Notes under the pieces: generated by a model | The model's input: the letters and a program-made list of their open reading frames with translations, nothing else | Told to the model about the DNA's origin: nothing | Database searches by the model: none | Made by a program: the position numbers and the translations under genes | Assembly: GCA_020081605.1 (NCBI GenBank) | Contig: JAHREC010000049.1 | Location: forward strand, 682,001-746,000 | Length of the DNA: 64,000 bases | Origin: Albifimbria verrucaria | Lineage: Eukaryota; Ascomycota; Sordariomycetes; Hypocreales; Stachybotryaceae | Direction of reading: 5' to 3' | In this document: in pieces, positions 1 through 11,612 of the stretch | Layout: every line of letters starts with the position of its first letter | Position numbering within the stretch: position 1 is the first letter of the stretch

Positions 1-1067
1 CTCCGCTCTGATCATGCACGTCTATCAAATGCGCTCGCCAGTCCCTTCCATCCAACAGGTTACGCAGGATAGGTTGCGCAGTTGCATGCAGGCCATGAAA
101 GAAGTGTCCAAAGTATGGTTGGTCGGCAAGATGGTATATACTCTCTTCGAGTCCATTATCGGCAACAAGGGAATGGAAGAGCGGTTGCAAAAAGCAGGAG
201 GCAAGCGGCATCGTAGGTCACATCAAAGCATGATGCAGCTGGAGCAGAGCGCCAAGGCACAAGAGGCATCGAAGCGAAAGTATGATGAAATGGCCATCGA
301 CTTCACAGCCACCACGCCAACGCCTCAGGAGTCTTATGAGCGGTCAAGGCCTCAGACGCCAAGTGCCAGCCGGAGCGAGTCGATGCAAGCCCCAACCCGT
401 CCCAATGCGAACGATACCTTCATGGGTGGCACTAATTCGCGACCGCATACGAGACCCGCTACCCCTTCAACCCATCCTTCTCGGTTCCCGCGACACCGCC
501 AGACCTATACTTGGTCACTAGGAATTCGCCCAACATATCGCAGGCCTTGTGGGAGAACTTCCAGCCTGACCAACTGTTCCCGGAAAGCTCGGCTATGCCT
601 GCATTCCCGAACCTGTCACCAACGCAAACTCACCAGAATCTTGAGCATAATCACCTCGTGAGCCCCATGGGTGGAAATAACGGCAATGGTACCAACCACA
701 GCAATGGCAACATGATGGGTGGGATGCAGGGGCAGCAAGGCAATCACTATCAATCCCAGAGGGGCCAAGGGCAAGGGAACAACAACATGATGCAAGGAGG
801 GCTACACGGCTTCCAAGGGACGTCCAGCCTGTGGCAAGTTAACATGGACGGCTCAATGCCGGACGGGCAGAGCCCGGACAGCTGGAGCACCGGCTCTGGA
901 CAGGGTCAGCCGGTACCAACGACTCTTAACGTGGAAGATTGGTAAGTTTTTGAAACCAATGGCCGGTGCTACGAATATTAGTGCTAATCTTTTACGTTTG
1001 TAGGTTTCAATTTTTTGGCATCAGCGGGGACGTGAACTCACTCAACCTGGATATTCCACCACCTTGA
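1..1067 (+). CDS. farA/ctf1b: C-terminal part of FarA/CTF1-beta-type Zn2Cys6 transcription activator (partial at the 5' side)
   Basis: The 3' end of a fungal Zn2Cys6 activator of the family that controls fatty-acid catabolism and cutinase genes; it acts in the nucleus. The open frame runs in from the window edge, so the DNA-binding domain lies outside. The helical segment with KEVSKVWLVGKMVYTLFES and the ERLQKA.GKRH stretch is typical of CTF1/FarA proteins. A disordered, Gly/Asn/Gln/Met-rich tail follows. The reading frame shifts by -1 between about 431 and 450; downstream, the YPFNPSFSVPATPPDLYLVT block continues the protein. A short intron (about 943-1002, GTAAGT/TAG) splits the Trp codon near the end. 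The last exon encodes FQFFGISGD and stops at 1065-1067. The frameshift looks like a one-base sequence error. Family assignment rests on recognition of these blocks, not on a search. Confidence 0.8.
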
Positions 1068-2507
1068 GGTGTTCACCGCAGGACGTATTAGTGATGGCTC
1101 TTCGGGCTGGTAATGACTACTTTGAAATCGAGTCTTGAAGACGATGGATCTGTATGGGGGTAAAGTAGAGAAAGCAAGCGGCGGGGAGAAGTGGCCCAGG
1201 AGGCTTTTGACATATGGTTTGCATGTACAATCACCAGCAAGCAGGACACTATAACGGGGTGGGATCAGGCTGGGGATATTGGGCGGAATGTGTGTATTTC
1301 GAGACGTTGCGTCGCTGCCGGAGCGACGCACTGCCGTCTTACGAGGAGTTCACAAGGATATGAACTGAACAACGATCCTGGAGGGACAGAGAAGGCCATC
1401 AGCTGGGCCAAAGAATACAGTTCTCCATGAGATGCAATCAAACAGACGAGTGCAAAGTAGTGCGTATTTCTAGTGAAATAAGGGCTTCCACACTAACGTC
1501 AACACCCCATGGGACAGACAACTTTGTGGCCTAGTATTGGTTTTGACATGTGGACGTGACGGCTCGATGCTGGAGGGAAGGCGTCTTACGCGTACTATAA
1601 ATAGGGGCCCCTTGATCTGCTACTTTGTGGGGTGTTGCGTGTTAGCTGCCTCGGAGTAAGATAGGGCGGAGAAGAAGGCGAAGCTGGAAAAAGAACTGGG
1701 GAAAAGGGAAGAAACAGTGCAATGAAGCACTCCAGTCACTGCCAGGGAGAAACTTGCCTAGGCGACTCAACTGGATCGAACACCTGTATCCGTACACGGA
1801 CAGAGAAGGAGGATGAAACGAAAGAGGACAGTTTGGTCAGAGGCACATGTTTCATGCACGGCAGAGGAGCCTGCGATGCAAGGTAAAATAAAGGTCCCCT
1901 ACGCTGAATGCGTCCCTGTCAGCAAGCATAGGGATTTACGTAGGCAGATTGGCGTGCACCAGTCACGGCAGGCGAAAAGGGTAGCTGTGAGGTAAAAGGA
2001 GGTGGAGGTGGACGCATTGGCGTCTCACTGAAGGCCAGGACAGGCAGTGGTGACTGAGCACTAAAGCTCTTCTGTCACGGTTCCCCATCGGCGGCTCCAC
2101 CAGCCAAGGAAGCCAGCTCTATCCCTTCCCGAATTGGAGGGGTCCTCCTTGTCTTCTTCCCTGGCCCCCAGCACTTTACCTTACCTTACCTGACCTGACT
2201 TGAGGTGCTGCTAGTGCTAGGTAGTAGTGCTGCTGCTGCTGCTGCTGCTGTGCCCGTGCTGTATGTACTGTGCAGAGGTACCTACTACTAACCTACCTCC
2301 TACCTTAGTACCTAACTAAGCCCGGGGCAGGCCGTCGCCAAACCACAAACCTCTGGCCAGAGATACCTGTTCCGTTCCGTCCTATCTCTACCACACGCAT
2401 TACGTTGCGCAAATCCAACCACGTCCCATTCTCACCCATTCGTTTTCTCACCATTTACAGTCCGTCGTTGCCCTTCTCTCCCCAGACCGCGGCCCCCCAC
2501 GCGCCTC
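1068..2507. promoter_or_regulatory. Intergenic region and long 5' leader of the LysM gene
   Basis: No supported gene. It contains a TATAAATA-like box near 1596, a (TGC)n microsatellite at about 2228-2252, and clusters of TACCT/TAGGT repeats (about 2176-2310), a pattern common in Sordariomycete promoters. The short open frames here lack coding character. Confidence 0.5.
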
Positions 2508-2537
2508 ATGGCCGACGACGAGGACGCTCGTGATTGA
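2508..2537 (+). promoter_or_regulatory. Possible upstream ORF (9 codons) before the LysM gene
   Basis: An ATG at 2508 opens a frame of nine codons (MADDEDARD) that stops at 2535-2537, about 260 bases before the likely start of the LysM protein. If the transcript begins upstream, this would be a minimal uORF. The transcription start is unknown, so this is only a candidate. Confidence 0.3.
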
Positions 2538-2795
2538 AGTGTCCTGAACACCGTCCGTTCTCTACCAACCGAACTCCGCAGATTAGAGCCTCAGCCTCGT
2601 TTCCTCGAAGAGCCCCCTCCCCTCCGTCCAGCCTCGACGACATCGCAATCGAAAATCACCATCGGCTGCTTCTTCTTCTTCTTCCTCTCCTCCCCTCCTT
2701 CCCACTAGGCTCGCCGGCAGGCTGATGAATAGCCCTCCCCGCCGTCGTCCGACCCGCGAGCTGCTGCCTCCGCCGTGTCGTCTGCGGCCAGCACC

Positions 2796-4623
2796 ATGAC
2801 CACCCGGAGCAACCCGACCCGGTCGTCGTCCTACCTTTCTTCCACCTCCCACAGGCCCGCTGCCGGCAGCGACGCTGGCTCCGTGCGCCCGCGTAATCGC
2901 CGTCTTATCAGCACCGACGATGATTCTACCCCACGGCCACCACGAACCGCAACTCAGGCATCTTCTCGGCCCTCTCGCCCCCGTCCAGCCGCGCCGCCAG
3001 TCGTAATGCTAGTCCCCTCCCGTTCGGACGTACCAGTGCTCCTTCTGGAGACGACGGCGCTGGAAATATAGGCCAGTTCCTGAACGAGTCATTAACTCAA
3101 GGATGGAATTCGGTTCAGGGTCTGGCCTCGTCTCTCCTCTCCACCGACGGCCCCTCCAAAGGGTCGAGGTCTTCCTCACGCCCTGCTGTTTGGGGACGCT
3201 CCTCCTCGGCAGTCAGAGGCAACACGAGCAAGACTTCGGCCAGCTCCTGGGGTCCAGCACCGCCCCTAACAACCCGGGTCTTGATGACGTGGCTGCTGGG
3301 TCAATGGCTGATAGGGAGGCGGCGCTCAAGGCGGCCAAGAGGGCAAGTGTTCTACAAAGCCATGATGGCGTCAATGGCGGCCTCGATACATCGGGAAAGC
3401 ACAAGCGCCGTAACTCGGACGATGTCGCTCCATCCAGCGCTCAGCAGCCCGAGGAGTACCTGGTGTACATCCACAAGGTGCAGTCAAGCGACACATATGC
3501 GGGCATCATCCTCCGGTACAGGTGTAGAGAGGACGCCTTTCGAAAAGCTAACGGCCTGTGGTCGAGAGATAGTGTGCAGACTCGAAAATGGTTGCTCATA
3601 CCAGTTGACGCATGCGAGATACGGGGCCGGCCGTGCGATGCACCGTCTTGGCAAAATGCCAACAGCGTCGATCTCCTAGCACCAACGCCTGCGCCAGTAG
3701 AGGAGTCTGCCGGACAGTCGGCTCCCACGATGATTTCTTTAGCCAGCCTGTAGGGGAAACAGGCACCCGCGGGTCAGGGTCAAGAGGAGGATAAACCATG
3801 GACGCATGTCAGATGGGTCAAAATCGATTCGCTACAAGAACCAGTAGAAATTGGCCGTGTCCCGCAACAAGCTACGGGCTATTTCCCACCTCGGCGGAAG
3901 CGGAGCATACGAACCACCTCGCCAATATCGACACCACGACAGAGCCTTGACATGTCCAGCACCGCACCGGCCTCGGTGGATGGCCGGTCGTCGCGGCGCC
4001 AGAGCTCTTTAGGAAGCCGGCCGCAGTGGGCGGGAATGGGCGGCTCACCTTTGAGCCGGGTAGGCAGTGAAGGTGGGGACTCGCGGCCTGCTTGGATGCG
4101 ACGTCCCGGTGGTGTTGGTTCAATGGGCCGACATGTACGAGCGCCGGGCCCGGAGAAGGATTACTTTAATTCCTGGACCAGCAAGCATATCCCTGGTCTT
4201 AATATTGAGGGTCCATCCATGTCGATCATGGGATCAGAGACGGCACACTTTGGGTTTGGAAAGGAATCGGGCAATATTGTGGAGAGCTCCTTCGAGGACG
4301 GCCGGGAGGTTCCATCGACATCTCGTCAAGGGACGGGCTTAGATAAAGCCGCTGCGGCGGTTGAAACGTGGCTCCGTGGCGCACTCTCTCGACGGCCAAG
4401 CACGCCTTTGTTGGGCGCCCTTGCGAAGACATCGAACAGAAACGCAGGAAACGACTCGATAGAGCTGGCTGACACAGGCAGCGATGACGGCAAATACCTA
4501 GCCGAGTCCGCAACAAACCTACTGAGCTCGATGACGATTGGCAGCAGTAGCAGGAATAATGAAGATGGTCCCGTCAGAGGGAGGCCCATGGCGAGCGCCT
4601 ACAAGGGCTCGAAGGATGACTGA
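2796..4623 (+). CDS. Intracellular LysM-domain protein
   Basis: A Ser/Pro/Arg-rich protein with one LysM domain at about 3454-3645 (EYLVYIHKVQSSDTYAGI, then YRCREDAFRKANGLWSRDS and KWLLIPVDACE). There is no signal peptide and the flanks are low-complexity, which fits the eukaryotic intracellular LysM family rather than secreted chitin-binding effectors. The downstream part includes KPWTHVRWVKIDS and FPPRRKRSIRTTSP and a C-terminal half with DYFNSWTSKHIPGLNIEGP. The start at 2796 is the first ATG of the open frame. Frame changes occur at about 2895-2940 and 3263-3266 (CCCC, one base short). An in-frame TAG at 3751, or a pair of compensating shifts between 3720 and 3765, breaks the frame again. 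The conserved blocks on both sides argue for one gene. Its function is not known to me. Confidence 0.75.
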
Positions 4624-5506
4624 AAAGCAAGCTCTGATGAACCTAGGGAATGAAGGCAACCATGGGAATGGCACAACCCCAAATTCCGCCGCCTCCTCCT
4701 CCTCCCTGGGTCTTTTGTAGATTTGCCTTTGCGCTTCTATACCTGTGTTTTGCTGTTCTTGTTTCTTTTTGTTTTATTTTTCTGCTTCAATTTTCTTGGA
4801 TAAACGGCGTTTTGAGAGGGCAAAAGAGAAAGCTCTTATCTATATACATTCAGGAACAACCCGATCACCACAGCATGAGAACTCGCACTCAAGGCGTTGG
4901 ATAGCATTCATATTATGCGGGAGATTTAGGTAGAATAGTCTGGAAAAGACTGAAGGCTTCGGCATTGTTTGTTCATTGTTTGGTGTGATGTGTTGTGACT
5001 GTTCTGCAGTGTGCTTGAGAAAGTTTTGGTTTGATAATGCTGGTTCGTATATTCCCTTGAGAAAAGGCGTAGTGATAGTGGGTGTGGCATGCTTGAGGAG
5101 GTATCAGTCAACAGATCATGAACATTGGCTATACGGCTGTGCTAGATTTTAAGAATATAGTCCTAGTTATGGAATATTTCGACTATCTTAATTAGTCTTT
5201 AATGTCACGCACACACCATCTCGTTGCTTGTGCAGCATCAGTTATATGTAAGTTACCAAATGATGTAAGTCGGAACTGCAGGGTAGGGCGTTTTGCTCGA
5301 TTTCGACCTACAGCTTCGATTGATCGTCACTGGACTGCACACCCGTATATCCTCTCCAAACATACCAAACTCGCCTGTTCTTCCTCGCCGGCTTCCTCCG
5401 AAACCCGGCCTCCGCAGCGCGCCTCGACCATCAGCCATGACCTGAGTACGCAAGCGATCCCAACGACAAGGTCCACCCTTCCCCTCCTCCCTTCCTCTAC
5501 GCAGAG
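4624..5506. other. Intergenic, AT-rich
   Basis: A terminator-like T-rich stretch lies at about 4740-4800, just after the LysM gene. The rest is the upstream region of ARV1. No gene seen. Confidence 0.5.
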
Positions 5507-6514
5507 ATGCCCATCTGCATCGAGTGCCGGCACCCGGTCAAAACGCTATGGACGCAGTACTCGGGCGCGGGCGATAAGTCGAGCGGCCACAACATCCGGT
5601 TGACGGTGTGTCGCAACTGCGGGCACTTTTGTGATAAATATGTCGAGCATGATTTTGTCGTGCTGTTCATCGACCTGGTTTTGATCAAGCCACAGGTGCG
5701 TTTGCGACGGAGGGGTTCAAGGGCGTGGAGGGGACCTTGGTGGACTGACGTTATTGGGAACTAGGTCTATCGACACCTGCTGCATAACACGTTGATGAGA
5801 GACGGCGATCGATTTGATGTACGTCGATACGGACACTTTACCCAGGCTCAGCCTGCTGACATGCCTCACCTCTACAGCCATCTATCATCCGCCTTGGAGT
5901 CTTGCTCCTCCTCTTCGACGTATACCTGACATGGGCGCGTATAGAGAAGCAGACGCTGCCTGATGCAGCGCCAGGAGCGAGCAACCTGGGGAAGCTGGCA
6001 CAGCAACCAATTGTTATTCAGTACTTGTTCTTCCGTACGTAAGCCATCTATCTCGCTTGTTGTTTGCGAGCACACCGCTGACAAGACGGCAGTTGTGCTT
6101 TGCGCCCTTCAGACGTTGGCCTTCCATCTTAGCATCCGCTTCCTCACCTCATCTCAGCTCTCACCACTAAGCAAGCTCGGCATCCTCCGACGCTATTCGC
6201 GACCCAACTCGGTGTCGACGGCGCTGCTCGTGTCTTCGTCTACGAAGCTGTTTCCCATCCTCATGGTCATCTGGGAGTACGATGTGCCAGCCGCCGCGCG
6301 CTCACTCGGCTGGGCTGTAGTCGCCAACAACGTCGAGGCTCTGCGTATTTTGCTTGATTGCAAGTACTACGCCGCGTGCCTCCTCGCTGTTGTTGGCGCA
6401 TCTGCACGCTGGGCGGTTGGTCGGGCTGTGCTGATGGCTGCAGGGCTGGGAGATGTGGACTCGATCAGTGAGAGTAGTGTGGCGGCAGATGGAAGGCCCT
6501 GTGGGCACTATTGA
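5507..6514 (+). CDS. ARV1: ARV1, ER sterol/lipid homeostasis protein
   Basis: ARV1 is an ER membrane protein needed for sterol distribution and GPI-precursor handling. The N-terminal ARV1 homology domain is complete: MPICIECRHPV, then CRNCGHFCDKYVEHD, giving the two CxxC zinc-binding pairs. The conserved VYRHLLHNTL and VLLLLFDVYLTWARIE follow, and then several hydrophobic segments. Four exons: 5507-5695, 5765-5818, 5878-6034 and 6093-6514. All introns have GT/AG borders and compatible phases, giving 273 residues without a frameshift. This is one of the few unbroken genes in the left block. Confidence 0.93.
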
Positions 6515-6894
6515 AGTACACGTGGGAATGGGCAGGTCGATTAGCCGTGGGATAATTGGACCACGGTGGCATGGCCAATTCGAATAGTTCGCAATTATTG
6601 CTGCAGCATAGTCCCGGGGATCCGATTGCTGGTTACGTGTAAAGCCTTGCCATGTAACGGTCTAGTAATTCACCAACGTCCACCATCCGCTATGTGACAA
6701 AGGAATATATATACCCTTCCGAACACTCAATAAGCTCGAATATGCACTTCCAGGCGGTACAAATGACGGCACCGCCGCTCCCAAACGCCAAGTTCTCGAA
6801 GAAAAGCAGTATATGTAGTCGTACACACAGTTCTTGTAGCCGCCGTCTCCGGCGTCCCAACATGTTCCACGCCAGTCATAGCCGGCCGCGCTCC
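6515..6894. other. Intergenic 3' regions of ARV1 and VMA9 (convergent)
   Basis: No coding signal. The two genes end facing each other across about 380 bases. Confidence 0.5.
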
Positions 6895-7265
6895 TTAATG
6901 ATCGAGAAAGTGCTCTTTCAGGTCGCTTCGTCGGGGCTCGATCAAGGGGTGTAGTTGGGCGAGGAACGTAATTGCCCACATGAGGTAGCAGCTCACGATG
7001 GAGAGGATGAGGGAGGATCGCCACAACCTGCAGGCGGGAGAGGGTGAGCGTGGTCCGATGAGCGGTAGCAGGGGTTGAGTGAGGGGCACTGACACTTGAT
7101 TTTCGCCCTTGGGAGAAAGGAACCAGGCCGCGACGCACAGAGCGACGATGATGGCGAGGCCGATGAAGATGGAGTAGCTGGATGAGCACGAAAGCCAGTG
7201 TCAGCGAGCATGCGCGGAGACGGAAGGGAGAGGATGGGAGCGGATGATGTTTACCCTTGGGCCAT
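6895..7265 (-). CDS. VMA9: V-type proton ATPase subunit e
   Basis: A small membrane subunit of the Vo sector of the vacuolar proton pump. Three exons on the minus strand: 7265-7255, 7177-7094 and 7027-6895. The join uses donors GTAAAC and GTCAGT and gives 75 residues. The protein starts MAQGYSIFIG and has two membrane spans, IGLAIIVALCVAAWFL and SLILSIVSCYLMWAITFL. Between them lies the hallmark SPKGEN. The segment LAQLHPLIEPRRSDL is typical of fungal Vma9. The gene is too short and too fragmented to appear as a single open frame. The second donor was chosen because it restores the family sequence NQVLWRSS. Confidence 0.9.
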
Positions 7266-7757
7266 CTTGGATGCGTTCGTGTTGGTGGTTTCGGAAGGTT
7301 GAAGTTGGTTGTGACTTGCTGTGGCGCTTTGCGGGTGACGGAGCTCTTGTCGTAATGCTATGCTGCAATAGCTTGCTTAGTTGGATGGCTGGCTTGGTGA
7401 TGAGGTTCGAGCCAGGCACGGGGCTGCTTAGTCATCTTCCATGGGTGGTAGGTATCTGCTTAATGGAACCGTGCCACAGCTTGGCATTGATATTAAGACA
7501 TTCGAAAAATCATATAAAAAGATCTGGAGCTTTATAGTTTTCCTTTTGCGAATAACCAATGCCCTTTTCACATACATGGCTGAATATATTAGCATTAGCG
7601 TGCTTGGGCTCGTGTGATGCATTGCTTGCAGCTGGATTGATTAAGCCACTAGGACATATAGATGAAGCTCCAGTCCGATACTAAACAATATGCTGCTTTA
7701 TACATTTAATCGTAATGTGGACTATGGTCTCGCTTGGAATCTAACATGTCTACGTAT
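7266..7757. other. Intergenic region between VMA9 and the dehydrogenase-like gene
   Basis: It holds the VMA9 upstream region (from 7266) and the 3' region of the next minus-strand gene. No other gene seen. Confidence 0.45.
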
Positions 7758-8768
7758 TTACGCACCGTTCTCGAATGGAAGCCCTGCCTCCATTCTCACT
7801 ACGCCATATATGGCAGCTAAATCACCAGACGGGCCGGCGTGTTCCTTGAGCTTCGCAAGATGCGCGTCTCCCGTCTCGACGTTGTGCAGATAAACGCCAG
7901 CTGCCGCCGCCAAATCTTTCGCATGGCCTGCATCTTTGCGTGCGAGGTCGACGGCGAACAACGGCTCGTCGCGCTTGTAGTAGTCTCCCGTGAGCATGCG
8001 CGTGCTGTAAGCGGCATAAGGGCCTGGGAAAAGTGCCTCGACGAACTGGTGCATAACATCAGTGCCTAGTCCAGACTTTTCAGCGACGACGTGGGCTTCA
8101 GCGAGCTGCTCAGTCATGTTAAGGATGAATGTATTGCCTAGAACCTTCAGCGTCGTGGCCTTAGCGTACGGCTGATCGCTGAAGTCGATCTCGGCGCGAG
8201 ACGTCACGCCCTTGAAGTGAGGACGTGCCCGCTCCACAGCAGCCTTTGGGCCAGCCAGGACGGCGATGAGCTGTGCAGCTTCGGCAGCAGCCGGCGCGCC
8301 GAAGACAGGCGCAGCGACAAAGGCAGCGCCGCGGGCTGTGGCTGCCGCGGCCAGCTCCTCGGTCGTCTTGGGGTGGATGGTTGAGCAATCGACGAAGAGC
8401 TTGCCGCTGACATCGCCCTCGAGCATGCTGCTGATGGTGTCCCTGACGACGCTGTCGACGGACAGGCAGGTGAAGATGATGTCTGCCCGGGCCACAGCAG
8501 CCGGCAGATCCTCAGCCACCTCCGTCTTGCCGCTGGGCAGCTTGCCGCTCAGGTCGCGCGCCCTCTGCACAGACCTGTTGTGCAGAAGGAGGGGTGTCAA
8601 GGTTCGCCTTTTCAGCAAGGTTCTTGCACATGCCCTACGTCGATGTTCAGCATGCAACGCTCCGCATTCGCTTCCGCAGAGCTCTCGGAGGGGGCTCGGA
8701 GGAGATCGGAGGGATCGGCTTACCCTGCCCATGTTGCCCAGGCCGACCCAGAGGAGTGTTGGAGCCAT
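7758..8768 (-). CDS. 3-hydroxyisobutyrate dehydrogenase-like / 6-phosphogluconate-dehydrogenase-superfamily oxidoreductase
   Basis: An NAD(P)-dependent beta-hydroxyacid dehydrogenase of the HIBADH/6PGDH superfamily. It has an N-terminal Rossmann fold with WVGLGNMGRGM as the dinucleotide loop. The substrate-loop block FVDCSTIHPKTTEEL and a helical C-terminal domain with the catalytic-Lys region LKVLGNTFILN follow. The C-terminus contains FAVDLARKDAGHA, another family block. An intron (8635-8723, GTAAGC/TAG) separates the first 15 codons. The frame is broken at 8591-8594 in a C run on the coding strand; two added bases would give the expected TPLLLHNRS and a 307-residue protein. The exact substrate cannot be told from sequence. 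Fungal members of this subgroup are mostly uncharacterised. Confidence 0.85.
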   Translation of the reverse strand: MAPTLLWVGLGNMGRVSRSLRSPPSPLRELCGSECGALHAEHRRRACARTLLKRRTLTPLLLHNRSVQRARDLSGKLPSGKTEVAEDLPAAVARADIIFTCLSVDSVVRDTISSMLEGDVSGKLFVDCSTIHPKTTEELAAAATARGAAFVAAPVFGAPAAAEAAQLIAVLAGPKAAVERARPHFKGVTSRAEIDFSDQPYAKATTLKVLGNTFILNMTEQLAEAHVVAEKSGLGTDVMHQFVEALFPGPYAAYSTRMLTGDYYKRDEPLFAVDLARKDAGHAKDLAAAAGVYLHNVETGDAHLAKLKEHAGPSGDLAAIYGVVRMEAGLPFENGA

Positions 8769-9552
8769 ATTGATTGATGATTTTGCTTAGGAGTGAATCT
8801 GTGAAATGTAGCTTCTGGCAAAGACGAGGCACTTGGAACTGGCTTGTGTCTCAATAGCTGACCAAATCGAAGCTTAGAAATAAGCTGGGCCATCGCCTAC
8901 AGCAGGAGGGGTCCCATATTAGCTTACATGACGTCGGCGATGGTGCCGAGTCGCCGAGGACGGTATGCAATGCGGTACGTGGCATGGCCCAATTCAGCCA
9001 TGGAGCTCTCGCTGAAAGATGGATTTGGAATTCAGGAGCGGCCAGGGATCGGAAATATTGGACAATAGTCCATGCCATGCTCCAAATCGGATCAAGGCAC
9101 AAGCAGAACAAGCATGCTTGATGTAATGGCTGCTCGGCAGTTCCCTGCTTATCGCCTTATCGCATCTGCAGCACATGCTACGGCACGGTAACAACGCTGG
9201 CTCGGCAACAGGTACCTCAGGTACCTGATCACGCAGCATTCAGGTGCCATGCCAAGCACAAGGGTACCTTAGCCTCCCACTAATACGTTACCTCCCACTA
9301 ATACCGCCCATCCACCTACCGTCAGTCTCAAATTTTGACTCACCCTCTCACTTACACGACCTTTCAAGACTCATTCTCTCACGCACCTCACCTTGCTCCT
9401 CCCGGGACCAGCATGACCTCCTTCTAGGGTCATCTCAAATTAGCCGGGCCGCAGCACCCTGAAGAGCCATTGGGCTGGCACTACGACCGAGTATCCCTGT
9501 TTCAGTCGAGGGCCTGTGGTGACAGGCAAGCGATGTGTCACCGCCCTCAGCA
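8769..9552. promoter_or_regulatory. Shared upstream region of the dehydrogenase (-) and ARG2 (+) genes
   Basis: A divergent promoter interval. It contains GGTACCT motifs near 9210-9225 and 9262, and a short direct repeat (TTACCTCCCACTAATAC-like, about 9268-9305). CT-rich tracts lie just upstream of ARG2. No gene seen. Confidence 0.45.
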
Positions 9553-11612
9553 ATGAATTGGACTTCTGCCGGGAAGAGGGCACTCAGCTGCGGCCAATGG
9601 CTTTCGACACGCAAGAGACATTGCCATTATGAAAAAGTCGCCATATTCATCAGAAGACGGGCTCAGTGAAGCCGCATCCTCCAAATGAGTCCGTCAACAA
9701 AGCCCCGGGCTCTTTGTCCGGTTCACCCACCACGGTGCGGCGAATGTCGTCTCCTTCGGCGGCCCGTATCAAGAAGCTTGCACTGGACAGAGTATGTATC
9801 CCGCTGACGGTGCTTTGTACTATGGCTCATGTAATTTAGGATGTTTTTATGTCTGTCCTGGAAGTGTCCGCAACGCGGCGCGATGCTAAAGGCTATTTAA
9901 AGACATATGCTGGAGAGCCACCTAAAGCGCTCATTGAACTCCCTCAAGGCGATAAAGACCAGCAGAAGCATGCTACGGTCATTGATAGCAATGAGCTGGC
10001 TCATGTTGCTATTTTGAAGCTACGTGCTCCACAGCACCTTGACCAAGAGACACTCCAAGGCGTGGCAAAGACAGTCTCTCAACTACGAGTCCTGGGCCTG
10101 TTGAGCATTGTTGTCGTCGACTGCGGGACGGAGGAGCCCCGAGAGACGTTTCAAGATCAGGCGTTCAGACTTTGCGAAGCAATCGATTCTTTCGGGAGAC
10201 CTGCTGCGAAGCTGCTCGATAACATCTTCACGATGAATCCCCAACCCCAATCCAAATCCAAATCCAAATCCAAGCCACCTTCATTTCTATCAGATGAAAT
10301 CCGCATCAACGACATTGGATTTTTGGACCGATACATTCGCCAAACTATGGTTCCTGTTATACCTGCGCTCGCTAGTCCTAACGCCCTTGCCACGCCTCAA
10401 CCTACCGACGCCAATCAAGCCATCCTCGCGTTGACCAAATACTTGATCGGCTACCAGTTTGATACGAACCTTGCCACCGATCCAAAAGCTTCACCTAGTT
10501 CTGAGCTTGACCGTCCTAAGAAGATTGCCTCAGTGCAAAGAGTCATCATCCTTGATCCGCTAGGCGGTACCCCATGACTGGTCGTCCAGGTGTCTGCCAT
10601 CGTTTCATCAATCTCGAACAAGAATACAATGTGCTTGTGAGGGAACTCATGGGCCCTGACGGGTCGCCTATCTCGGATGAAGACCAGGCTCCCCTCTCAG
10701 CGGCAACCCATTCAGCGAACCTACGGCTCGCAAGAGAGACCCTTGCGATGCTCCCTGCCTCCTCCTCGGCCCTCATTACAACACCGTTCGCTGCAGCAAA
10801 CATGTCTACGCCCAACCCGACTACCACAGCGATGCCTGGCCGTCATGGCTTTGATGGAATGGTCACCACTCGTATACGACAGAATCCTCTCCTTTATAAT
10901 CTCCTCACAGATAAGCCGCTGTACTCATCCTCGCTGCCGTTTCAGCGTATACAGAATGGTGCACGAAACGTGAACGCAATAGCAAAGTCTACCGCGGCCA
11001 CGTTGGTCAAACGTGGCATGCCTCTCACCATCTTCCCGATCCTCGCAAAACACCTTGGGTTCCTCCGAAGCCAGGATCACCTCAGCTTCGGTTGACTGAC
11101 AAATGTATCGATATTCCGCGGCTGGTACATTTGATTGAGGATTCCTTTAATAGGAAGTTGGATGTCGAGGATTACCTAAACCGGGTTAAGGAGAACCTTG
11201 CAGGTATCATCATCGCTGGCGAATATGAGGAGGAGCCATCCTAACGTGGGAGCGGCCACCGGGCTTGGATCCACAGACAGCATACGAAGAAGGGCGTCTT
11301 GTGCCTTACCTGGACAAATTCGCCGTCTTGAAGAGTCGTCAAGGCAGTGGCGGTGTGGCTGATGTTGTTTTCAACGCCATGGTCCGCGATTGCTTCCCCG
11401 AGGGCGTGTGCTGGAGAAGCAGGAAGAATAACCCTGTAAACAAGTGGTATTTTGAACGGTCCCAGGGTACCAATAAGCTGTCAGACTCCAACTGGACCAT
11501 GTTCTGGACCACGGTGGGTTTGGATATGCATCATCCGACATTGGCGGACTACGAGGAAGTATGCCGCGCAGTTGAACCATCGTGGGCAGATAACAAACAT
11601 ATTCTTGACTAG
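9553..11612 (+). CDS. ARG2: Mitochondrial N-acetylglutamate synthase (amino-acid acetyltransferase)
   Basis: The first enzyme of arginine biosynthesis: acetyl-CoA plus glutamate gives N-acetylglutamate, in mitochondria. Exon 1 (9553-9791) encodes a basic N-terminal leader, consistent with mitochondrial import. An intron (9792-9839) follows, then [19 protein letters not shown], typical of fungal NAGS. Later blocks are [23 protein letters not shown] and, in the GNAT-like C-terminal domain, [11 protein letters not shown] and [13 protein letters not shown]. The C-terminus ends DNKHILD. Four one-base deficits break the frame: in runs at 9632-9636 (A), 10570-10573 (C) and 11035-11037 (C), and at 11229-11230 (G). 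Restoring them gives 671 residues, normal for the family. A Ser-Lys dipeptide repeat occurs near 10250-10275. The gene is probably functional and the breaks are sequence errors. Confidence 0.9.

Noticed and set aside
9553..11612. Programmed frameshifting in ARG2
   Set aside because: Four shifts in one gene and the same pattern in unrelated genes fit homopolymer undercalls much better than programmed events.
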